From Lasiodiplodia sp. COLG20 (Eukaryota > Ascomycota > Dothideomycetes > Botryosphaeriales > Botryosphaeriaceae): DNA of 64,000 bases. Made by a program: the position numbers and the translations under genes. Positions within the stretch are counted from its first letter, which is position 1. Each line of letters begins with the position of its first letter. The stretch spans positions 7,936,001 to 8,000,000 of the forward strand of contig VNWV01000001.1 in the NCBI GenBank assembly GCA_009801085.1, given 5' to 3'. The notes beneath the pieces were generated by a model. It worked only from the letters and a program-made list of their open reading frames with translations. It was not told the origin of the DNA and searched no databases. Positions 58,101-64,000 of this stretch are shown here, piece by piece.

Positions 58101-59315
58101 CTCGTTGTTGAACGCAGCGCTACCAATAGGTGCCTCCAGCATGATGTCCAAGGCGCTGGCAATGTGCGCTGGCCTACCAACATCCACTTCCCAAGGCTGC
58201 TCGAAGCCAGGGATGTGCAGATCCGAGACGCTGAAACCGCAGAGACCGGCCTTAGGCTTGGATCCACGACCAACAGCGCCCTCGTCTCTAATCTCACCGC
58301 CGGAGCCGGTGGCAGCTCCAGGGTAAGGCGACACAGCAGTCGGGTGGTTGTGAGTCTCCACCTTTGCGAGGAAGTGGACCAACTCCCTGGTCTGAACCCA
58401 CTCTCCAGTCGCGTTGTTGGGAGCCCAGAAGCTGGCATTGTCGCCCTCCAGAACAGCAGCGTTATCACTGTACGCGCTGACGGTGTACTGAGGGTGCTTC
58501 TTATGCGTGTTCTTGATCATTCCAAAGAGGCTCATGGGCTTCTGGACGCCATCAATAGTCCAGTCGGCGTTGAATTGCTTGTGCCTGCAGTGCTCAGAGT
58601 TGACCTGAGCAAACATGAACAGCTCAACATCGACGGGACCCCTCTTCAGCTGCTCAGTGTACGCCTCGACCAGATAGTCTATCTCGGCCGCATCGAGCGC
58701 TAGTCCCAGCTCTTTGTTTGCCTTCTCCAACGCCTCCTTGGGCGTTGAGCCCTCGGCAAGCAGGTCGACGCTGGTCGCAGGAGCAGGCTCATGCTCGCCA
58801 AAAGTGTAGTTGAGGTCCGGCTGAGACCTACTGATAGTCTGGGTCATGCGGTCGTGCAGGAGGTCGGGGAGCGGGATGTCGGTACTAGCGGGGCGCTTAT
58901 CCGCGGGGAAGGTAGCGGCAATGACCATGCCGCGCTCGATGCGCTTCACCGACTCCTTGAGGCCGCAAACATGAGCGATGTTGGTTGCCTGAGTGCTCCA
59001 GGGTGAAATGGTGCCAGGACGAGGGCAGACGTAGAAGAGCGCGGTGTTTTCGTCGCGGGGCTCGCCATTGCGGGTGAGGGCGTCGAGGATAGTCTGGTAC
59101 AGGCGGTCGTCGGCAGAGGGGATGTCGCCGTAGAAAAGAAGCTGCTCGAGGGTCTTCAATTGGTCGCTTTCCAGCTCGCCAGTCGGATTGACAAAGTGAA
59201 TCCAGATGGCGCGCACCTCCTCAGCTCCCAACTCGCGCGCGAGCTTCGCGCAGCGGAAGTCGGAGAAAGCCGAGGAGCCTGGGATGACCAGGTAGGGATC
59301 TTGTGCCGCAGCCAT
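55185..59315 (-). CDS. ADE6: Phosphoribosylformylglycinamidine (FGAM) synthase
   Basis: Converts FGAR, ATP and glutamine to FGAM in the fourth step of purine synthesis, in the cytosol. Single 1376-aa exon (yeast Ade6 1358). All parts of the large PurL form are present. These are the N-terminal region ([16 protein letters not shown]), the FGAR/ATP-binding halves ([35 protein letters not shown], split by family convention; [17 protein letters not shown]) and the C-terminal class-I glutaminase. In the latter, the catalytic Cys lies in [11 protein letters not shown] and the His/Glu in MPHPER. No intron or frameshift. The lack of introns over 4.1 kb contrasts with most neighbours. Confidence 0.97.
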   Translation of the reverse strand: MAAAQDPYLVIPGSSAFSDFRCAKLARELGAEEVRAIWIHFVNPTGELESDQLKTLEQLLFYGDIPSADDRLYQTILDALTRNGEPRDENTALFYVCPRPGTISPWSTQATNIAHVCGLKESVKRIERGMVIAATFPADKRPASTDIPLPDLLHDRMTQTISRSQPDLNYTFGEHEPAPATSVDLLAEGSTPKEALEKANKELGLALDAAEIDYLVEAYTEQLKRGPVDVELFMFAQVNSEHCRHKQFNADWTIDGVQKPMSLFGMIKNTHKKHPQYTVSAYSDNAAVLEGDNASFWAPNNATGEWVQTRELVHFLAKVETHNHPTAVSPYPGAATGSGGEIRDEGAVGRGSKPKAGLCGFSVSDLHIPGFEQPWEVDVGRPAHIASALDIMLEAPIGSAAFNNEFGRPCTTGYFRTLTTKIPVNEDTEVRGYHKPIMIAGGVGTIRPQFALKDPELVTPGDHLIVLGGPAMLIGLGGGAASSVQSGEGSVELDFASVQRGNAEVQRRAQEVINTCTSLGLQNPIKFIHDVGAGGLSNALPELVHDSGLGATFELREVDNADKGMSPLQIWCCEAQERYVMAVGPDGLDQFKRICKRERCGFSAVGEATGERSSHNNQLILMDRDSEDYPKPIDLPMSVLFGKPPKMSRVVDSRQLKLPVFDTSLTSYLPDFDHEGLFPEAVSRVLSLPSVGSKSFLITIGDRTVGGLTVRDQMVGPWQVPVADVSVTATSLLPGVKTGEAMAMGEKPNLALISAAASARMAVAESLMNLAAASIPERLSRVRLSANWMAASSHPGEGAALYEAVEAIGMDLCPKLGISIPVGKDSMSMKMKWQDSASKEAREVTAPLSLVISAFAPVDLIERTWTPALHRLEDVGETILLFVDLAQGKKAMGGSAVAQVFGQVGDEAPDVRDADLLQDFYDAVEQLHEAGIVLAYHDRSDGGLFTTLVEMMFAGRCGLEVMLDEMCPSKDTKDMIEALFNEELGAVFQVRKKDEIEFRRCFATCGPPPGMIKKIGRVPVVTKQNLVLTSSARIVYKESRKELQHQWAATSHQMQRLRDNPACADSEYQNILDDVDPGLAYNLTFNPRDSILPITTSLTSMVAARPRVAILREEGVNGQAEMAFAFNVAGFSAIDVHMTDILTGRVSLASFAGLAACGGFSYADVLGAGQGWAKSVLLHPEARKEFEDFFERKDTFALGVCNGCQFLSRIKELIPGCQSWPTFERNLSEQYEARVCMVEVQDPPATPTTPQSVFLHGMHGSMLPIVVAHGEGRATFPASPSAGSSAEALQNDGLVALRYVDNYKRPTERYPFNPNGSPNGITGVRSPDGRVLAMMPHPERTILKDVTSWAPKEMAEQWGEFGPWVRMFKSARRWVG

Positions 59316-60184
59316 GTTCCAGGCGGCGACTATATACGCGGGGTGGCGTTTGGAGGAGGACCGTGTGGTGGAGGGTTCACGGCATAGAAAAAGTTCGGAG
59401 GCAAGCGCTTGAAGAAGTAAGGTTCGTGGTGGGGGCGGGGGTCCTGATCGGCCCGGTCTTTGATGCCAAGGCCGCCTGCCATCCTCATGTACCTACAGCT
59501 CCAGAGCGCCGAAAACGTAGAGCGCATTCCGCAAATCAGCGGGAGCGCATCCCTTTTGCTATGCGTAGCTGGCACCGTGAATATCTCGCAGATCTCCGGT
59601 CTCAGCACCCAAGGCCGGACATCGCCCCGCAACCAATGAACGCCGACCCGAATGTAAATCTCACCCGTAATCGGCATCATCGGCATGCTCATCGTCACCG
59701 CCCGTTGCTGTGCCTCCGAGATATCTCGTGATACTTTCTGGAAGTGGAAAATCTCGTCGAACAGGAGGCTCAGCTCGTCAGGGAGCCATCATATACACGA
59801 GACAAGAAGTTTGCGACTTCATTGATGCCGAAGCATGTGAAAACAAACCTGATAGAGTACCCCCTTCTGATTGGACATTGGAAATCGATGCTCTGTGAGC
59901 CCGCAATCGTCCAGGAAGGGATGAGCAGGCGTCATGGGGAACTCAGACGGTTTTGACAGCTGTACAATTGTTTCGAAGAAGCGCCACAGAATCGACTATT
60001 GTACGTGCACATTCGTCCATGCGGGTGATGATACAAGTCGCCGTCCTCGCATTTTTCCGCCTGCCTACCGCCTGCCAATCGCTCGACAGTAGTCGTTTGA
60101 TCCTGCGCTCTTCGTCTCCCTTAACGCCCAACCCTGAGGGCCGCCCATTATTCAAGTCCGCTCTCAAAGGGGATATTTAGCCAT
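59316..60184. other. Intergenic region upstream of ADE6
   Basis: 870 bases between the ADE6 start and the COX6 stop. It includes the ADE6 promoter. The + strand ORF 59303-59731 has no recognisable domain and is not called. Confidence 0.5.
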
Positions 60185-61048
60185 CTACTGCGACTCGGGG
60201 TAGAGGGCCTCCTTGAGGGAAACGCCCAGCTCTTCCCTGAGGGGCTCGAGCTCCTTCAGGTACTCCTCGTACTGGCCCTTGTTCTCAACCTTCGCCTTGA
60301 TGCCTGTGATGCCCAGTCAGCACAACGTCTCCATTACGAGCTCAATCTCCGTCGCGACGGCCTGGAAAAATCGTGCGACATGTTGCAGAGCAGCTCGCCC
60401 GTGGGGTGGAAGGTAGCGGCAACCCACCCTCGAAGATCCGGACAGCGGTAGGGAAGTCGTTGACGCGCCTGGCGGCCTTGAGGGCAGCGGTGATGACGGA
60501 GGTCGAGGGGACGAGATCGTAAGCGAAGGCGTTGTTCAGGTTGCGCTGATAGTCGGTGGTGTGGCGTCAGCAATTGGTCTTGCATATCGAGGATTGTGGA
60601 TGCGGCCGGCAGCCTGGCCGCACAGGCCGAGCATCACCACGGATCAAGGGAAGGTGGGCAGGACGTACCTGGAGCTCGAAAACATCCTGGACAGCATCAA
60701 ACTCCTTCTCGTACCTGTCAATGGCCGCAAGTCGCGTCAGCTCGAGTGGTCCAAAGGCGGTGCGGGCGCGACAATGGCGCATGTTGCGTCACGGCAGCGG
60801 AATGGCAGAGCCTTCAGAAGCCTTCTCGCCGCGGCAGCGTAGCCATTGGCGCTCTAGGAAGCGCGCGAGCCGATCGTTTCGTACCTGGCAGTGAACTCCT
60901 CGAAGCTCTCCTCGCCGTGCTCGTCGGACGACCTCCGGACGGTGGTGCTGAAGCTCTTGGGGAAGCGAACAGCGGAAACGGGCGCAACGCTGCGGACGAA
61001 GGTGGGACGGCTGGCGCGAGCCGCGACACGGAAAATGCTGGCGGACAT
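60185..61048 (-). CDS. COX6: Cytochrome c oxidase subunit VI (COX5A homolog)
   Basis: Nuclear-encoded matrix-side subunit of respiratory complex IV. Exons are 60885-61048, 60669-60714 (46 nt), 60428-60545 and 60185-60303, giving 148 aa. The N-terminus (MSASIFRVAARASRPTFVRS...) is a typical mitochondrial presequence. The mature part joins without gaps: ESFEEFTARYEKEFDAVQD, FELQRNLNNAFAYDLVPS, AALKAARRVNDFPTAVRIFE, and IKAKVENKGQYEEYLKELEP. The RRVND and FPTAVRIFEGIK segments are diagnostic of Cox6/COX5A. All four exons are needed, and introns make up nearly half of the gene. Confidence 0.95.
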
Positions 61049-61780
61049 TATAAGGCCGGGATGTGAGCGGGGTAAGTTGATGCAGGAGGGTGCGGGTTCG
61101 TGCTGCGGAGATGCGGGAGTTTGAGCAGTTAACGCAAGTTGCAGCGAGGTATGGTGGTGTGAGCCCCAGCCGGTACTGCCAAGATCCCGGCGGATTCTTC
61201 TCAATTTCGCATCACGTGCAGCTCGCGTCCATGCGAATTGAAGCGACTGTAATCGTCCTGACTCATGCTGCTGACACGTCTGCATTCCCGGTATTGGTTC
61301 CTGCGCGATTGGACACCGTCATGGTGGTTCCATGCACCCAAATCGAGCGACCGACTGCTATGCATTACCAGCGTAGTATCTACTATGCCCTCCATCGCTC
61401 CTTCCTCGTGCTCTACAGTACATCTATGCTACTCATTCATACATAACGAAGGTTGTGCTTATTACAAAAGTGTAAATGCCATGCCGTCTAACTCGAGGCT
61501 GCTTCCCCTCTCCAAACAGAAAAAGGTTTCAAAAACAACCGCAAACTGCAGCCTCTCGTGGTCTTTTCGTCGGGGCGACCCCAAAAGCCAACGGCTCTAA
61601 AATGTCGTATCCATGCCCACCTGCCCATCATGCTCCTCTAATGCGAAGAGTTTCGTTGTCCAAAAAATAGTGCCGCAGGCTGCCCATTCCGTCCCTAATC
61701 TTTGTGCGTAAAGAATCCAAGTGAAAAGGTCCGACGCATGAACGTAAGTGCGCGGCCAGGCGCTGATATAATCGGAGCAT
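61049..61780. other. Intergenic region upstream of COX6
   Basis: 730 bases between the COX6 start and the elongase stop, both genes on the - strand. No ORF with a domain. Confidence 0.5.
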
Positions 61781-62986
61781 TTATGCCTTGCGGGAGCGCG
61801 TCACCCTGCCGTTGGGGGTGGCGGCAGCCGCGGGCGAGACATAGCCGTTGGCAATCGACTGCGATGCGCCGCTGAGGCGGCGGCGGACTGCGCCAACCGT
61901 GGGGACCTTCTCGTCCTTCATTTCGACCAGAGCACTCTTCGCACGGCCACGACCCTTCGGAACCGGCTTCTTGTAGGTAGCAATGTAGAAGAGAATGAAG
62001 AGGAAGAGGTACGAGGTGAGGATGGCAATGCCGGAGAAGGCTGCGAATTCCTCGCCCGCGCACTTGCCGGCGTTGGGAAGCCAAGGCCAGTAGGTCGAGG
62101 TGAAGTAAGTCCAGGAGGCGAAGTAAACGAAGCCTTGGGACGTTGTTAGACGCGAAACGCACTTTTGTAGGAGGTAGGCTTACCAAGATCCAGGACGAAC
62201 TGGAGAATCTGCATGATGGTAATGTACTTCTTCCACCAAATCCTGATTCCACGCGCACTCTGGAAGTAGTACCAGTACATAACCACGTGCACAGTCAGGT
62301 TCAGGGTAATGGGAACCCAAGAAACAGAGGTGTGGCCAATCAACTGTGTGTAGCAAAGGAGGGCGGTCGCGCCGTGGTGGTAGGTGTGGAGGAAGGCTGA
62401 TACAGTCAGCACATACGTTATGGACCAATGGATCGAGGAACGCACTCAAGGGCTTCTTCTTCAGGAACAGGAACATGGTGTCGATGAACTCGAGGTACTT
62501 CGTGAGGTAGTTGAGCTGCGCGACAAAATATTAGCCATCTTCACCGCAACACCAGAAGGACCTGCAAAGACTCACGTAGTAGAGAATGACCAGCTTGTCG
62601 GTCCAGCCACCCTCAATGCTGCAGATGGCGTGGAAGACACCATTGCGCACAAGCTCGGGAATCAGCTGCTCCAAGAAGAGCACCAGCAGAATGCCGCTGA
62701 TGGCCGTCAGGTAAAAGTTGTGGATCTTGAACAGGCCATTGAGCTTCAGCGCGGGGTAGTTTTTCATGACCTCGCGGCCGCCGAAGATGATAACGTAGTA
62801 AGAGACCAGCATTATAACGCAGGACTTGAAGGTCGACAAGGGCGTCTCATCCTGGACGAAGCGGAAGTCCTGCGGCTTGTAGCCCTTGACCGTCTCGAAA
62901 GCCTTTTCGAAAATGGGCCACAGATGGAGGCCGAAGGGGTGGTCGAGAGTCGGCGCGCCGACCTGGATCCAATCTGGCTTCGACAT
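61781..62986 (-). CDS. Very-long-chain fatty-acid elongase (ELO family)
   Basis: ER condensing enzyme of fatty-acid elongation (3-ketoacyl-CoA synthase, GNS1/SUR4 family), supplying sphingolipid acyl chains. Exons are 62576-62986, 62446-62515, 62184-62396 and 61781-62133, giving 348 aa. The catalytic HxxHH box is formed right after the second splice ([19 protein letters not shown]). The preceding signature [14 protein letters not shown] is also present. Several membrane helices are visible, e.g. [30 protein letters not shown] and [17 protein letters not shown]. The Lys/Arg-rich C-terminus (TRSRKA) resembles ER-retention tails. Introns 2 and 3 have slightly weak sites (GTGCGT donor; CAAG acceptor), but the protein joins are unambiguous. 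ELO2 versus ELO3 type cannot be decided. Confidence 0.94.
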
Positions 62987-64000
62987 GGCGGCGGTGGGTG
63001 TTTGCAGACGCGTGAGGGCGGTGGATGCGCGCGCGGCGGGTTGAAGGTGGAAGAACGCGGCGGGGATTGTTTTGTAGGGATCGGAGGAAAGTGGACCTGC
63101 TCGTTCTTATGCGCGACACCTGCAGCAGCACCCAGCCTTGCGCACGACTTCTCGCAAGCAAACAGACGGCAAAGGAACGACTCTGCTGAAGACAGAACTT
63201 TGCGGCGGAGAAAACGAAAGCTGACGTTGCGGAGGCTGAGTCGCGCGGTTTAAGGGGCCCGCCGGAAATTGTTCGAGCGGCGCCGAGCCAACAAACAGCA
63301 GGTCCCAGCAGGCCGGCCAGCCGGCGTCTTCAACGCTTTTCCATCTCTGAAGGCCCCCGGTCAGGAAGTCCGCTCGACGCCTCGGTGGCCATTGCGCTGC
63401 GCGTCGTGACATGTGCGCCTCTTGGCGCATCCCGCTCCGCGTCTTTGCGCCTCGGGTGCATTGCCAATTGCGCAACTCTTCGACATGGCGCTCGGCCGAA
63501 GACATTTCCTGAGACCCAGGTCAGCATTCATGGAATGCAGCTATTGCTGAGATCCTATGGGGGCCAATTATGGCAAAGTACAGCCTGGCGACCGCCATGC
63601 AGCCACTTGGCCTTTTTGCTAAACCAACGAGGCGGAGAGGACAATACCTACGTAGCGCGATGTAGGATACGCGGATGTCGGGTCTACCAGCTCACCGCAG
63701 CCCGAGTCGGCCGGATGCAAGCGGCTCTGCAAGGTCACATCACGGCTGCAGCCCTGAGCCGAGGGACAACCCCTAAAGCTCCCCAGATTGCGCTCGCCAA
63801 TTAGCTAAGTGGCTGCCCGCATATTCGCATATTCGCACGTTACTCGCAGAAGCAGAACATCGTGCCTTCGGCCAGAGCGAGCGCTGTCCCAAAAAGGAAA
63901 TGTTGCTGCGAACGCCAGAGCCACCCGCCACGGGGACAATAATCAGCGCTAAATATTGGTAGATTGTAATACATAGGGCACTGGCGCCCAACGTACGCCG
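62987..64000. other. Right-edge region upstream of the elongase gene
   Basis: One kilobase holding the elongase promoter and leader. A 289-aa + strand ORF (62384-63253) is largely the mirror of the elongase exons and is rejected. No gene, tRNA or mobile element was recognised up to the window edge. Confidence 0.5.

Noticed and set aside
62384..63253. 289-aa + strand ORF at the right edge
   Set aside because: Antisense to the ELO exons, whose splice joins and HxxHH box are unambiguous.

Overview
The window reads as nuclear DNA of a filamentous ascomycete (Pezizomycotina; possibly Dothideomycetes, low confidence). Genes are interrupted by short introns, mostly about 45-90 nt, with GT(A/G)NGY donors and YAG acceptors. 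The gene set is eukaryotic housekeeping (ERG7, URA4, ADE6, OXA1, COX6, MIM1, SGT1, TLG1, a KDM5 demethylase). Intergenic spaces hold no operons and no confident tRNA or rRNA. I recognise or support 26 protein-coding genes. Exon joins were worked out by hand from splice sites and protein family continuity.

Layout. 0-13.2 kb is gene-poor: an SDR polyol dehydrogenase cut by the left edge, a serine-rich fungal orphan, and lanosterol synthase (ERG7), separated by 5.6 and 3.1 kb of apparently non-coding DNA. 13.7-19.2 kb holds a protein with three unusual CX1C-type zinc fingers, an F-box protein, two small protein-like ORFs and an orphan with a pentapeptide minisatellite. The orphan is followed by two palindromic mobile-element-like hairpins. 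20-32.1 kb is dense housekeeping: dihydroorotase (URA4), mitochondrial insertase OXA1, a JmjN/ARID/PHD/JmjC histone demethylase (KDM5), Holliday-junction nuclease subunit SLX1 and thymidylate kinase (CDC8). 33.4-39.8 kb holds a two-TM orphan, a short DUF1115 protein, SGT1 and a questin-oxidase-like (DUF4243) protein. 39.9-42.8 kb holds a head-to-head pair of related membrane proteins; the second is truncated beside two more hairpin elements. 42.8-48.8 kb holds p47/SHP1, MIM1, a degenerate MurQ-like SIS protein and an FAD monooxygenase. 49-63 kb holds a four-TM protein with a very long disordered tail, t-SNARE TLG1, FGAM synthase (ADE6), cytochrome c oxidase subunit VI (COX6) and an ELO fatty-acid elongase.

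Functional themes. Three nucleotide-biosynthesis genes (URA4, CDC8, ADE6), two membrane-lipid genes (ERG7, ELO) and three mitochondrial genes (OXA1, MIM1, COX6) are scattered rather than clustered. Several pairs share short divergent promoters (SHP1/MIM1, DUF1115/SGT1, the membrane paralog pair, KDM5/SLX1). No secondary-metabolite cluster is convincing. The most unusual items are the four-copy hairpin element family, the truncated membrane paralog, the CX1CX12HX6H finger protein, the decayed MurQ-like gene and two introns that are both in frame and free of stops.
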